Assembly (NCBI GenBank): GCA_029721435.1
Contig: CM056584.1
Location: forward strand, 8,514,395-8,578,394
Length of the DNA stretch: 64,000 bases
Reading direction: 5' to 3'
From: Gymnothorax reevesii
Lineage: Eukaryota > Chordata > Actinopteri > Anguilliformes > Muraenidae
Part shown: one piece after another, positions 10,487 through 25,342 of the stretch
How the letters are laid out: each line of letters opens with the position of its first letter
How positions within the stretch are numbered: the first letter of the stretch is position 1
Translations under genes and position numbers: made by a program
The notes under the pieces: model-generated
What the model was told of the DNA's origin: nothing
Database searches by the model: none
Seen by the model: the letters and a program-made list of their open reading frames with translations, nothing else

Positions 10487-12777
10487 TTTTCATACTGTAA
10501 GTGTCCTCTATGATGGGAGTACGGGATCAGATGGCATTTCAGCTTAACCCTGCTTGTGTAAAATGGAAATTGAGTGACGTTAATGTTTGAAAACTAATGC
10601 TAACATGCTAATGCTAGCGATCTAATGTGAGTGCTAATATCTGGTCATTTTCATACTATACATGTCCTCCATGATGTGAATAGGAGATCAGATGGCATTT
10701 CAGCTTTACCCTGTTTGTGTAAAATGGAAATTGAGTGAAGTTAATGTTTAAATGCTAATGCTAACATGCTAATGCTAGCGATCTAATGTGAGTGCTAATA
10801 TCTGGTCATTTTCATACTATACATGTCCTCTATGATGTTAATAGGAGATCAGATGGCATTTCAGCTTAACCCTTCTTGTATAATAAAAAAATTGAGTAAT
10901 GTTAATGTTTAAATGCTAAAGCTAACATGCTAATGCTAGCGATCTAATGTGAGTTCTAATATCTGGTCATTTTCATACTATACGTGTCCTCTATGATGTT
11001 AATAGGAGATCAGATGGCATTTCAGCTTAACCCTTCTTTTGTAAAATGGAAATTGAGTGACATTAATGTTTTAATACTAATGCTAACATGCTAATGCTAG
11101 CGATCTAATGTGGGTGCTAATATCTGGTCATTTTCATACTGTACGTGTCCTCTATGATGGGAGTATGGAATCAGATGGCATTTCAGCTTAACCCTGCGTG
11201 TGTAAAATGGAAATTGAGTGACGTTAATGTTTGAATACTAATGCTAACATGCGTATGCTAGCAATCTAATCTGAGTGCTAATATCTGGTCATTTTCATAC
11301 TGTACGTGTCCTCTATGATGGGAGTATGGGATCAGATGGCATTTCAGCTTAACCCTGCTTGTGTAAAATAGAAATTGAGTGACGTTAATGTTTGAATGCT
11401 AATGCTAACATGCTAATGCTAGAAATCTAATGTGAGTTCTAATATCTGGTCATTTTCATACTGTACGTGTCCTCTATGATGGGACTACGGGATCAGATGG
11501 CATTTCAGCTTAACCCTGCTTGTGTAAAATGGAAATTGAGTGACGTTAATGTTTGAATACTAATGCTAACATGCTATTGCTTGCAATCTAATGTGAGTGC
11601 TAATATCTGGTCATTTTCATACTGTACGTGTCCTCTATGATGGGAGTATGGGATCAGATGGCATTTCTCCTTCACCCTTCTTGTATTATGAGCAAATTGA
11701 GTAATGTTAATGTTTCAATGCTAATGCTAACATGCTGATGCTAACATGCTAATGCTAGCGATCTAATGTGAGTGCTAATAGTTGGTCATTTTCATACTGT
11801 ACGTGTCCTCTATGATGTTAATTGGAGATCAGATGGCATTTCAGCTTAACCCTTCTTGTATAATAAAAAAATTGAGAAATGTTAATGTTTAAATGCTAAT
11901 GCTAACATGCTAATGCTAGTGATCTAATGTGAGTGCTAATATCTGGTCATTTTCATACTGTACGTGTCCTCTATGATGTTAGGTTGAGATCAGATGGCAT
12001 TTCAGCTTAACCCTGCTTGTGTAAAATGGAAATTTAGTGACGTTAAAGTTTGAATGCTAATGCTTACATGCTAATGCTAGCGATCTAATGTGAGTGCTAA
12101 TATCTGGTCATTTTCATACTGTACGTGTCCTCTATGATGTTAATAGGAGATCAGATGGCATTTCAGCTTAACCCTGCTTGTGTAAAATAGAAATTGAGTG
12201 ACGTTAATGTTTGAATGCTAATGCTAGCATGCTAATGCTAGTGATCTAATGTGAGTGCTAATATCTGGTCATTTTCATACTGTACGTGTCCTCTATGATG
12301 TTAGGTTGAGATCAGATGGCATTTCTCCTTCACCCTTCTTGTATTATAAGCAAATTGAGTAATGTTAATGTTTCGATGCTTATGCTAACATGCTGATGCT
12401 AACATGCTAATGCTAGCAATCTAATGTGAGTGCTAATACCTGGTCATTTTCATACTGTACATGTCCTCTATGATGGGAGTATGGGATCAGATGGCATTTC
12501 AGCTTCACCCTGCTTGTGTAAAAAGGAAATTGAGTGACATTAATGTTTGAATGCTAATGCTAACATGCTAATGCTAGCTATCTAATGTGAGTGCTAATAT
12601 CTGGTCATTTTCATACTATACGTGTCCTCTATGATGTTAATAGGAGATCAGATGGCATTTCAGCTTAACCCTTCTTGTGTAAAATGGAAATTGAGTGATG
12701 TTAATGTTTAAATGCTAATGCTAACATGCTGATGCTAACATGCTAATGCTAGCAATCTAATGTGAGTGCTAATATCT

Positions 12778-13743
12778 GGTCATTTTCATACTGTACGTGT
12801 CCTCTATGATGGGAATATGGGATCAGATGGCATTTCAGCATAACCCTGTTTGTGTAAAATTGAAATTGAGTGACTTTAATGTTTAAATGCTAATGCTAAC
12901 ATGCTAATGCTAGCGATCTAATGTGAGTGCTAATATCTGGTCATTTTCATACTGTACGTGTCCTCTATGATGTTAATAGGAGATCAGATGGCATTTCAGC
13001 TTAACCCTTCTTGTATAATAAAAAAATTGAGTATTGTTAATGTTTAAATGCTAAAGCTAACATGCTAATGCTAGCGATCTAATGAGAGTTCTAATATCTG
13101 GTCATTTTCATACTATACGTGTCCTCTATGATGTTAATAGGAGATCAGATGGCATTTCAGCTTAACCCTTCTTTTGTAAAATGGAAATTGAGTGACATTA
13201 ATGTTTTAATACTAATGCTAGCATGCTAATGCTAGCGATCTAATGTGAGTGCTAATATCTGGTCATTTTCATACTGTACGTGTCCTCTATGATGGGAATA
13301 TGGGATCAGATGGCATTTCAGCATAACCCTGTTTGTGTAAAATGGAAATTGAGTGACTTTAATGTTTAAATGCTAATGCTAACATGCTAATGCTAGCGAT
13401 CTAATGTGAGTGCTAATATCTGGTCATTTTCATACTGTACGTGTCCTCTATGATGTTAATAGGAGATCAGATGGCATTTCAGCTTAACCCTTCTTGTATA
13501 ATAAAAAAATTGAGTATTTTTAATGTTTAAATGCTAAAGCTAACATGCTAATGCTAGCGATCTAATGTGAGTTCTAATATCTGGTCATTTTCATACTATA
13601 CGTGTCCTCTATGATGTTAATAGGAGATCAGATGGCATTTCAGCTTAACCCTTCTTTTGTAAAATGGAAATTGAGTGACATTAATGTTTTAATACTAATG
13701 CTAGCATGCTAATGCTAGCGATCTAATGTGGGTGCTAATATCT
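12778..13743. repeat. 3-monomer tandem pair, 2 x 483 bp
   Basis: Two head-to-tail trimers, 12778-13260 and 13261-13743. Each consists of a GGGAATATGGG/CATAACCCTG/GACTTTAATG monomer, an A-tract monomer with GAGTATTG or GAGTATTT, and a CTTTTGTAAAATGG monomer whose core reads GCTAGCATGCTAATGCTAGC. The copies differ at a few bases: AAAATTGAAA against AAAATGGAAA, GAGAGTTC against GTGAGTTC, GTGAGTGC against GTGGGTGC. The pair recurs in block copy 2 at 22256-23221. Confidence 0.83.
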
Positions 13744-15864
13744 GGTCATTTTCATACTGTACGTGTCCTCTATGATGGGAGTATGGGATCAGATGGCATT
13801 TCAGCTTAACCCTGCTTGTGTAAAATGGAAATTGAGTGACGTTAATGTATGAATACTAATGCTAACATGCTAATGCTAGCAATCTAATGTGAGTGCTAAT
13901 ATCTGGTCATTTTCCTACTGTACGTGTCCTCTATGATGGGAGTATGGGATCAGATGGCATTTCAGCTTAACCCTGCCTGTGTAAAATAGAAATTGAGTGA
14001 TGTTAATGTTTGAATGCTAATGCTAACATGCTAATGCTAGCGATCTAATGTGAGTTCTAATATCTGGTCATTTTCATACTGTAAGTGTCCTCTATGATGT
14101 TAGTATGAGATCAGATGGCATTTCTCCTTCACCCTTCTTGGATTATGAGCAAATTGAGTAATGTTAATGTTTCAATGCTAATGCTAACATGCTGATGCTA
14201 ACATGCTAATGCTAGCGATCTAATTTGAGTGCTAATAGTTGGTCATTTTCATACTGTACGTGTCCTCTATGATGTTAATTGGAGATCAGATGGCATTTCA
14301 GCTTAACCCTTCTTGTATAATAAAAAAATTGAGTAATGTTAATGTTTAAAAGCTAATGCTAATATGCTAATGCTAGCGATCTAATGTGAGTTCTAATATC
14401 TGGTCATTTTCATACTATACGTGTCCTCTATAATGTTAATAGGAGATCAGATGGCATTTCAGCTTAACCCTTCTTGTGTAAAATGGAAATTGTGTGACAT
14501 TAATGTTTTAATACTAATGCTAACATGCTAATGCTAGCGATCTAATGTGAGTGCTAATATCTGGTCATTTTCATACTATACATGTCCTCTATGATGTTAA
14601 TAGGAGATCAGATGGCATTTCAGCTTTACCCTTCTTGTATAATAAAAAAAATGAGTAATGTTAATGTTTAAATGCTAAAGCTAACATGCTAATGCTAGCG
14701 ATCTAATGTGAGTTCTAATATCTGGTCATTTTCATACTATACGTGTCCTCTATGATGTTAATAGGAGATCAGATGGCATTTCAGCTTAACCCTTCTTTTG
14801 TAAAATGGAAATTGAGTGACATTAATGTTTTAATACTAATGCTAGCATGCTAATGCTAGCGATCTAATGTGGGTGCTAATATCTGGTCATTTTCATACTG
14901 TACGTGTCCTCTATGATGGGAGTATGGAATCAGATGGCATTTCAGCTTAACCCTGCTTGTGTAAAATGGAAATTGAGTGACGTTAATGTATGAATACTAA
15001 TGCTAACATGCTAATGCTAGCAATCTAATGTGAGTGCTAATATCTGGTCATTTTCATACTGTACGTGTCCTCTATGATGGGAGTATGGGATCAGATGGCA
15101 TTTCAGCTTAACCCTGCCTGTGTAAAATAGAAATTGAGTGATGTTAATGTTTGAATGCTAATGCTAACATGCTAATGCTAGCGATCTAATGTGAGTTCTA
15201 ATATCTGGTCATTTTCATACTGTAAGTGTCCTCTATGATGTTAGTATGAGATCAGATGGCATTTCTCCTTCACCCTTCTTGGATTATGAGCAAATTGAGT
15301 AATGTTAATGTTTCAATGCTAATGCTAACATGCTGATGCTAACATGCTAATGCTAGCGATCTAATTTGAGTGCTAATAGTTGGTCATTTTCATACTGTAC
15401 GTGTCCTCTATGATGTTAATTGGAGATCAGATGGCATTTCAGCTTAACCCTTCTTGTATAATAAAAAAATTGAGTAATGTTAATGTTTAAAAGCTAATGC
15501 TAATATGCTAATGCTAGCGATCTAATGTGAGTTCTAATATCTGGTCATTTTCATACTATACGTGTCCTCTATAATGTTAATAGGAGATCAGATGGCATTT
15601 CAGCTTAACCCTTCTTGTGTAAAATGGAAATTGTGTGACATTAATGTTTTAATACTAATGCTAACATGCTAATGCTAGCGATCTAATGTGAGTGCTAATA
15701 TCTGGTCATTTTCATACTATACATGTCCTCTATGATGTTAATAGGAGATCAGATGGCATTTCAGCTTTACCCTTCTTGTATAATAAAAAAAATGAGTAAT
15801 GTTAATGTTTAAATGCTAAAGCTAACATGCTAATGCTAGCGATCTAATGTGAGTTCTAATATCT
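13583..15864. repeat. 7-monomer tandem pair, 2 x 1141 bp
   Basis: Two head-to-tail units, 13583-14723 and 14724-15864, each six 161-bp monomers and one 175-bp monomer. Order: CTTTTG monomer, GTATGAATAC monomer, CCCTGCCTG monomer, long GGATTATGAGC monomer, AGTTGGTC/TTAATTGG monomer with AATATGC, ATAATGTTAATAGG/GTGTGACATT monomer, and the eight-A ATGAG monomer. GTAAGTG at 14081 and 15222 are 1141 apart, as are GTGGGTG at 13728 and 14869. It overlaps the last monomer of the preceding trimer pair. The pair recurs at 23061-25342, and most of it again at 40362-42482. Confidence 0.85.
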
Positions 15865-18004
15865 GGTCATTTTCATACTGTACGTGTCCTCTATGATGTT
15901 AATAGGAGATCTGATAGCATTTCAGCTTAACCCTTCTTGTGTAAAATGGAAATTGAGTGACATTAATGTTTTAATACTAATGCTAACATGCTAATGCTAG
16001 CGATCTAATGTGAGTGCTAATATCTGGTCATTTTCATACTGTAAATGTCCTCTATGATGGGAGTACGGGATCAGATGGCATTTCAGCTTAACCCTGCTTG
16101 TGTAAAATGGAAATTGAGTGACGTTAATGTTTGAATGCTAATGCTAACATGCTAATGCTAGCGATCTAATCTGAGTGCTAATATCTGGTCATTTTCATAC
16201 TATACGTGTCCTCTATGATGTTAATAGGAGATCAGATGGCATTTCAGCTTAACCCTTCTTGTGTAAAATGGAAATTGAGTGATGTTAATGTTTAAATGCT
16301 AATGCTAACATGCTGATGCTAACATGCTAATGCTAGCAATCTAATGTGAGTGCTAATATCTGGTCATTTTCATACTGTACGTGTCCTCTATGATGGGAAT
16401 ATGGGATCAGATGGCATTTCAGCATAACCCTGTTTGTGTAAAATGGAAATTGAGTGACTTTAATGTTTAAATGCTAATGCTAACATGCTAATGCTAGCGA
16501 TCTAATGTGAGTGCAAATATCTGGTCATTTTCATACTGTACGTGTCCTCTATGATGTTAATAGGAGATCAGATGGCATTTCAGCTTAACCCTTCTTGTAT
16601 AATAAAAAAATTGAGTATTGTTAATGTTTAAATGCTAAAGCTAACATGCTAATGCTAGCGATCTAATGAGAGTTCTAATATCTGGTCATTTTCATACTAT
16701 ACGTGTCCTCTATGATGTTAATAGGAGATCAGATGGCATTTCAGCTTAACTCTTCTTTTGTAAAATGGAAATTGAGTGACATTAATGTTTTAATACTAAT
16801 GCTAGCATGCTAATGCTAGCGATCTAATGTGAGTGCTAATATCTGGTCATTTTCATACTGTACGTGTCCTCTATGATGGGAGTATGGGATCAGATGGCAT
16901 TTCAGCTTAACCCTGCCTGTGTAAAATAGAAATTGAGTGATGTTAATGTTTGAATGCTAATGCTAACGTGCTAATGCTAGCGATCTAATGTGAGTTCTAA
17001 TATCTGGTCATTTTCATACTGTAAGTGTCCTCTATGATGTTAGTATGAGATCAGATGGCATTTCTCCTTCACCCTTCTTGGATTATGAGCAAATTGAGTA
17101 ATGTTAATGTTTCAATGCTAATGCTAACATGCTGATGCTAACATGCTAATGCTAGCGATCTAATGTGAGTGCTAATAGTTGGTCATTTTCATACTGTACG
17201 TGTCCTCTATGATGTTAATTGGAGATCAGATGGCATTTCAGCTTAACCCTTCTTGTATAATAAAAAAATTGAGTAATGTTAATGTTTAAAAGCTAATGCT
17301 AATATGCTAATGCTAGCGATCTAATGTGAGTTCTAATATCTGGTCATTTTCATACTGTACGTGTCCTCTATGATGTTAGTATGAGATCAGATGGCATTTC
17401 TCCTTCACCCTTCTTGTATTATAAGCAAATTGGGTAATGTTAATGTTTCAATGCTAATGCTAACATGCTGATGCTAACATGCTAATGCTAGCAATCAAAT
17501 GTGAGTGCTAATACCTGGTCATTTTCATACTGTACATGTCTTCTATGATGGGAGTATGGGATCAGATGGCCTTTCAGCTTAACCCTGCTTGTGTAAAATG
17601 GAAATTGAGTGACGTTAATGTTTGAATGCTAATGCTAACATGCTAATGCTAGCGATCTAATGTGAGTGCTAATATCTGGTCATTTTCATACTATACGTGT
17701 CCTCTATGATGTTAATAGGAGATCAGATGGCATTTCAGCTTAACCCTTCTTGTGTAAAATGGAAATTGAGTGATGTTAATGTTTAAATGCTAATGCTAAC
17801 ATGCTGATGCTAGCGCTCTAATGTGAGTGCTAATATCTGGTCATTTTCATACTGTACGTGTCCTCTATGATGGGAATATGGGATCAGATGGCATTTCAGC
17901 ATAACCCTGTTTGTGTAAAATGGAAATTGAGTGGAGTTAATGTTTAAATGCTAATGCTAACATGCTAATGCTAGCGATCTAATGTGAGTGCTAATATCAG
18001 GTCA

Positions 18005-19964
18005 TTTTCATACTGTAAGTGTCCTCTATGATGGGAGTACGGGATCAGATGGCATTTCAGCTTAACCCTGCTTGTGTAAAATGGAAATTGAGTGACGTTA
18101 ATGTTTGAATACTAATGCTAACATGCTAATGCTAGCGATCTAATGTGAGTGCTAATATCTGGTCATTTTCATACTATACATGTCCTCCATGATGTGAATA
18201 GGAGATCAGATGGCATTTCAGCTTTACCCTGTTTGTGTAAAATGGAAATTGAGTGAAGTTAATGTTTAAATGCTAATGCTAACATGCTAATGCTAGCGAT
18301 CTAATGTGAGTGCTAATATCTGGTCATTTTCATACTATACATGTCCTCTATGATGTTAATAGGAGATCAGATGGCATTTCAGCTTAACCCTTCTTGTATA
18401 ATAAAAAAATTGAGTAATGTTAATGTTTAAATGCTAAAGCTAACATGCTAATGCTAGCGATCTAATGTGAGTTCTAATATCTGGTCATTTTCATACTGTA
18501 CGTGTCCTCTATGATGTTAATAGGAGATCAGATGGCATTTCAGCTTAACCCTTCTTTTGTAAAATGGAAATTGAGTGACATTAATGTTTTAATACTAATG
18601 CTAACATGCTAATGCTAGCGATCTAATGTGGGTGCTAATATCTGGTCATTTTCATACTGTACGTGTCCTCTATGATGGGAGTATGGAATCAGATGGCATT
18701 TCAGCTTAACCCTGCGTGTGTAAAATGGAAATTGAGTGACGTTAATGTTTGAATACTAATGCTAACATGCTTATGCTAGCAATCTAATCTGAGTGCTAAT
18801 ATCTGGTCATTTTCATACTGTACGTGTCCTCTATGATGGGAGTATGGGATCAGATGGCATTTCAGCTTAACCCTGCTTGTGTAAAATAGAAATTGAGTGA
18901 CGTTAATGTTTGAATGCTAATGCTAACATGCTAATGCTAGAAATCTAATGTGAGTTCTAATATCTGGTCATTTTCATACTGTACGTGTCCTCTATGATGG
19001 GAGTACGGGATCAGATGGCATTTCAGCTTAACCCTGCTTGTGTAAAATGGAAATTGAGTGACGTTAATGTTTGAATACTAATGCTAACATGCTATTGCTT
19101 GCAATCTAATGTGAGTGCTAATATCTGGTCATTTTCATACTGTACGTGTCCTCTATGATGTTAGTATGAGATCAGATGGAATTTCTCCTTCACCCTTCTT
19201 GTATTATAAGCAAATTGAGCAATGTTAATTTTTCGATGCTAATGCTAACATGCTGATGCTAACATGCTAATGCTAGCAATCTAATGTGAGTGCTAATATC
19301 TGGTCATTTTCATACTGTACGTGTCCTCTATGATGTTAGTATGAGATCAGATGGCATTTCTCCTTCACCCTTCTTGTATTATAAGCAAATTGGGTAATGT
19401 TAATGTTTCAATGCTAATGCTAACATGCTGATGCTAACATGCTAATGCTAGCAATCAAATGTGAGTGCTAATACCTGGTCATTTTCATACTGTACATGTC
19501 TTCTATGATGGGAGTATGGGATCAGATGGCATTTCAGCTTAACCCTGCTTGTGTAAAATGGAAATTGAGTGACGTTAATGTTTGAATGCTAATGCTAACA
19601 TGCTAATGCTAGCGATCTAATGTGAGTGCTAATATCTGGTCATTTTCATACTATACGTGTCCTCTATGATGTTAATAGGAGATCAGATGGCATTTCAGCT
19701 TAACCCTTCTTGTGTAAAATGGAAATTGAGTGATGTTAATGTTTAAATGCTAATGCTAACAAGCTGATGCTAGCGCTCTAATGTGAGTGCTAATATCTGG
19801 TCATTTTCATACTGTACGTGTCCTCTATGATGGGAATATGGGATCAGATGGCATTTCAGCATAACCCTGTTTGTGTAAAATGGAAATTGAGTGGAGTTAA
19901 TGTTTAAATGCTAATGCTAACATGCTAATGCTAGCGATCTAATGTGAGTGCTAATATCTGGTCA
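18005..19964. repeat. 12-mer higher-order repeat within block copy 2
   Basis: Third full 1960-bp set, 9478 bp after 8527. The same twelve diagnostic monomers occur in order, and the next unit begins at 19965 and again breaks off after about seven monomers, exactly as after 10487. At 19345-19361 it has the usual GATCAGATGGCATTTCT where the copy at 8527 carries GATGTCATT. Confidence 0.88.
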
Positions 19965-22900
19965 TTTTCATACTGTAAGTGTCCTCTATGATGGGAGTAC
20001 GGGATCAGATGGCATTTCAGCTTAACCCTGCTTGTGTAAAATGGAAATTGAGTGACGTTAATGTTTGAAAACTAATGCTAACATGCTAATGCTAGCGATC
20101 TAATGTGAGTGCTAATATCTGGTCATTTTCATACTATACATGTCCTCCATGATGTGAATAGGAGATCAGATGGCATTTCAGCTTTACCCTGTTTGTGTAA
20201 AATGGAAATTGAGTGAAGTTAATGTTTAAATGCTAATGCTAACATGCTAATGCTAGCGATCTAATGTGAGTGCTAATATCTGGTCATTTTCATACTATAC
20301 ATGTCCTCTATGATGTTAATAGGAGATCAGATGGCATTTCAGCTTAACCCTTCTTGTATAATAAAAAAATTGAGTAATGTTAATGTTTAAATGCTAAAGC
20401 TAACATGCTAATGCTAGCGATCTAATGTGAGTTCTAATATCTGGTCATTTTCATACTATACGTGTCCTCTATGATGTTAATAGGAGATCAGATGGCATTT
20501 CAGCTTAACCCTTCTTTTGTAAAATGGAAATTGAGTGACATTAATGTTTTAATACTAATGCTAACATGCTAATGCTAGCGATCTAATGTGGGTGCTAATA
20601 TCTGGTCATTTTCATACTGTACGTGTCCTCTATGATGGGAGTATGGAATCAGATGGCATTTCAGCTTAACCCTGCGTGTGTAAAATGGAAATTGAGTGAC
20701 GTTAATGTTTGAATACTAATGCTAACATGCGTATGCTAGCAATCTAATCTGAGTGCTAATATCTGGTCATTTTCATACTGTACGTGTCCTCTATGATGGG
20801 AGTATGGGATCAGATGGCATTTCAGCTTAACCCTGCTTGTGTAAAATAGAAATTGAGTGACGTTAATGTTTGAATGCTAATGCTAACATGCTAATGCTAG
20901 AAATCTAATGTGAGTTCTAATATCTGGTCATTTTCATACTGTACGTGTCCTCTATGATGGGACTACGGGATCAGATGGCATTTCAGCTTAACCCTGCTTG
21001 TGTAAAATGGAAATTGAGTGACGTTAATGTTTGAATACTAATGCTAACATGCTATTGCTTGCAATCTAATGTGAGTGCTAATATCTGGTCATTTTCATAC
21101 TGTACGTGTCCTCTATGATGGGAGTATGGGATCAGATGGCATTTCTCCTTCACCCTTCTTGTATTATGAGCAAATTGAGTAATGTTAATGTTTCAATGCT
21201 AATGCTAACATGCTGATGCTAACATGCTAATGCTAGCGATCTAATGTGAGTGCTAATAGTTGGTCATTTTCATACTGTACGTGTCCTCTATGATGTTAAT
21301 TGGAGATCAGATGGCATTTCAGCTTAACCCTTCTTGTATAATAAAAAAATTGAGAAATGTTAATGTTTAAATGCTAATGCTAACATGCTAATGCTAGTGA
21401 TCTAATGTGAGTGCTAATATCTGGTCATTTTCATACTGTACGTGTCCTCTATGATGTTAGGTTGAGATCAGATGGCATTTCAGCTTAACCCTGCTTGTGT
21501 AAAATGGAAATTTAGTGACGTTAAAGTTTGAATGCTAATGCTTACATGCTAATGCTAGCGATCTAATGTGAGTGCTAATATCTGGTCATTTTCATACTGT
21601 ACGTGTCCTCTATGATGTTAATAGGAGATCAGATGGCATTTCAGCTTAACCCTGCTTGTGTAAAATAGAAATTGAGTGACGTTAATGTTTGAATGCTAAT
21701 GCTAGCATGCTAATGCTAGTGATCTAATGTGAGTGCTAATATCTGGTCATTTTCATACTGTACGTGTCCTCTATGATGTTAGGTTGAGATCAGATGGCAT
21801 TTCTCCTTCACCCTTCTTGTATTATAAGCAAATTGAGTAATGTTAATGTTTCGATGCTTATGCTAACATGCTGATGCTAACATGCTAATGCTAGCAATCT
21901 AATGTGAGTGCTAATACCTGGTCATTTTCATACTGTACATGTCCTCTATGATGGGAGTATGGGATCAGATGGCATTTCAGCTTCACCCTGCTTGTGTAAA
22001 AAGGAAATTGAGTGACATTAATGTTTGAATGCTAATGCTAACATGCTAATGCTAGCTATCTAATGTGAGTGCTAATATCTGGTCATTTTCATACTATACG
22101 TGTCCTCTATGATGTTAATAGGAGATCAGATGGCATTTCAGCTTAACCCTTCTTGTGTAAAATGGAAATTGAGTGATGTTAATGTTTAAATGCTAATGCT
22201 AACATGCTGATGCTAACATGCTAATGCTAGCAATCTAATGTGAGTGCTAATATCTGGTCATTTTCATACTGTACGTGTCCTCTATGATGGGAATATGGGA
22301 TCAGATGGCATTTCAGCATAACCCTGTTTGTGTAAAATTGAAATTGAGTGACTTTAATGTTTAAATGCTAATGCTAACATGCTAATGCTAGCGATCTAAT
22401 GTGAGTGCTAATATCTGGTCATTTTCATACTGTACGTGTCCTCTATGATGTTAATAGGAGATCAGATGGCATTTCAGCTTAACCCTTCTTGTATAATAAA
22501 AAAATTGAGTATTGTTAATGTTTAAATGCTAAAGCTAACATGCTAATGCTAGCGATCTAATGAGAGTTCTAATATCTGGTCATTTTCATACTATACGTGT
22601 CCTCTATGATGTTAATAGGAGATCAGATGGCATTTCAGCTTAACCCTTCTTTTGTAAAATGGAAATTGAGTGACATTAATGTTTTAATACTAATGCTAGC
22701 ATGCTAATGCTAGCGATCTAATGTGAGTGCTAATATCTGGTCATTTTCATACTGTACGTGTCCTCTATGATGGGAATATGGGATCAGATGGCATTTCAGC
22801 ATAACCCTGTTTGTGTAAAATGGAAATTGAGTGACTTTAATGTTTAAATGCTAATGCTAACATGCTAATGCTAGCGATCTAATGTGAGTGCTAATATCTG

Positions 22901-23060
22901 GTCATTTTCATACTGTACGTGTCCTCTATGATGTTAATAGGAGATCAGATGGCATTTCAGCTTAACCCTTCTTGTATAATAAAAAAATTGAGTATTTTTA
23001 ATGTTTAAATGCTAAAGCTAACATGCTAATGCTAGCGATCTAATGTGAGTTCTAATATCT

Positions 23061-25342
23061 GGTCATTTTCATACTATACGTGTCCTCTATGATGTTAATA
23101 GGAGATCAGATGGCATTTCAGCTTAACCCTTCTTTTGTAAAATGGAAATTGAGTGACATTAATGTTTTAATACTAATGCTAGCATGCTAATGCTAGCGAT
23201 CTAATGTGGGTGCTAATATCTGGTCATTTTCATACTGTACGTGTCCTCTATGATGGGAGTATGGGATCAGATGGCATTTCAGCTTAACCCTGCTTGTGTA
23301 AAATGGAAATTGAGTGACGTTAATGTATGAATACTAATGCTAACATGCTAATGCTAGCAATCTAATGTGAGTGCTAATATCTGGTCATTTTCATACTGTA
23401 CGTGTCCTCTATGATGGGAGTATGGGATCAGATGGCATTTCAGCTTAACCCTGCCTGTGTAAAATAGAAATTGAGTGATGTTAATGTTTGAATGCTAATG
23501 CTAACATGCTAATGCTAGCGATCTAATGTGAGTTCTAATATCTGGTCATTTTCATACTGTAAGTGTCCTCTATGATGTTAGTATGAGATCAGATGGCATT
23601 TCTCCTTCACCCTTCTTGGATTATGAGCAAATTGAGTAATGTTAATGTTTCAATGCTAATGCTAACATGCTGATGCTAACATGCTAATGCTAGCGATCTA
23701 ATTTGAGTGCTAATAGTTGGTCATTTTCATACTGTACGTGTCCTCTATGATGTTAATTGGAGATCAGATGGCATTTCAGCTTAACCCTTCTTGTATAATA
23801 AAAAAATTGAGTAATGTTAATGTTTAAAAGCTAATGCTAATATGCTAATGCTAGCGATCTAATGTGAGTTCTAATATCTGGTCATTTTCATACTATACGT
23901 GTCCTCTATAATGTTAATAGGAGATCAGATGGCATTTCAGCTTAACCCTTCTTGTGTAAAATGGAAATTGTGTGACATTAATGTTTTAATACTAATGCTA
24001 ACATGCTAATGCTAGCGATCTAATGTGAGTGCTAATATCTGGTCATTTTCATACTATACATGTCCTCTATGATGTTAATAGGAGATCAGATGGCATTTCA
24101 GCTTTACCCTTCTTGTATAATAAAAAAAATGAGTAATGTTAATGTTTAAATGCTAAAGCTAACATGCTAATGCTAGCGATCTAATGTGAGTTCTAATATC
24201 TGGTCATTTTCATACTATACGTGTCCTCTATGATGTTAATAGGAGATCAGATGGCATTTCAGCTTAACCCTTCTTTTGTAAAATGGAAATTGAGTGACAT
24301 TAATGTTTTAATACTAATGCTAGCATGCTAATGCTAGCGATCTAATGTGGGTGCTAATATCTGGTCATTTTCATACTGTACGTGTCCTCTATGATGGGAG
24401 TATGGGATCAGATGGCATTTCAGCTTAACCCTGCTTGTGTAAAATGGAAATTGAGTGACGTTAATGTATGAATACTAATGCTAACATGCTAATGCTAGCA
24501 ATCTAATGTGAGTGCTAATATCTGGTCATTTTCATACTGTACGTGTCCTCTATGATGGGAGTATGGGATCAGATGGCATTTCAGCTTAACCCTGCCTGTG
24601 TAAAATAGAAATTGAGTGATGTTAATGTTTGAATGCTAATGCTAACATGCTAATGCTAGCGATCTAATGTGAGTTCTAATATCTGGTCATTTTCATACTG
24701 TAAGTGTCCTCTATGATGTTAGTATGAGATCAGATGGCATTTCTCCTTCACCCTTCTTGGATTATGAGCAAATTGAGTAATGTTAATGTTTCAATGCTAA
24801 TGCTAACATGCTGATGCTAACATGCTAATGCTAGCGATCTAATTTGAGTGCTAATAGTTGGTCATTTTCATACTGTACGTGTCCTCTATGATGTTAATTG
24901 GAGATCAGATGGCATTTCAGCTTAACCCTTCTTGTATAATAAAAAAATTGAGTAATGTTAATGTTTAAAAGCTAATGCTAATATGCTAATGCTAGCGATC
25001 TAATGTGAGTTCTAATATCTGGTCATTTTCATACTATACGTGTCCTCTATAATGTTAATAGGAGATCAGATGGCATTTCAGCTTAACCCTTCTTGTGTAA
25101 AATGGAAATTGTGTGACATTAATGTTTTAATACTAATGCTAACATGCTAATGCTAGCGATCTAATGTGAGTGCTAATATCTGGTCATTTTCATACTATAC
25201 ATGTCCTCTATGATGTTAATAGGAGATCAGATGGCATTTCAGCTTTACCCTTCTTGTATAATAAAAAAAATGAGTAATGTTAATGTTTAAATGCTAAAGC
25301 TAACATGCTAATGCTAGCGATCTAATGTGAGTTCTAATATCT
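23061..25342. repeat. 7-monomer tandem pair in block copy 2
   Basis: Homologue of 13583-15864, shifted by 9478: units 23061-24201 and 24202-25342. AAGTGTCCTC at 23561 and 24702 are 1141 bp apart. Here both units read GGGAGTATGGGATC in the second monomer, whereas one unit in block copy 1 reads GGAATC, so point changes have accumulated after the larger duplication. Confidence 0.82.

Larger units (their letters stand above)
7863..17340. repeat. 58-monomer block, 9478 bp, copy 1
   Basis: This is the largest repeat inside the window. Its length equals 58 monomers, ten of them long (58 x 161 + 10 x 14 = 9478). Every marker tested recurs 9478 bp later: TCTTCTATGA at 10021 and 19499, GTGGGTG at 11110 and 20588, the 12-mer starts at 8527 and 18005, and 10487 and 19965. 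It holds a full 12-mer (8527-10486), a partial one (10487 to about 11640), a 3-monomer tandem pair (12778-13743) and a 7-monomer tandem pair (13583-15864). Only scattered single-base differences from copy 2 were seen, such as TTTCCTAC at 13911 against TTTCATAC, and GGAATCAG at 14927 against GGGATCAG. Confidence 0.9.
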
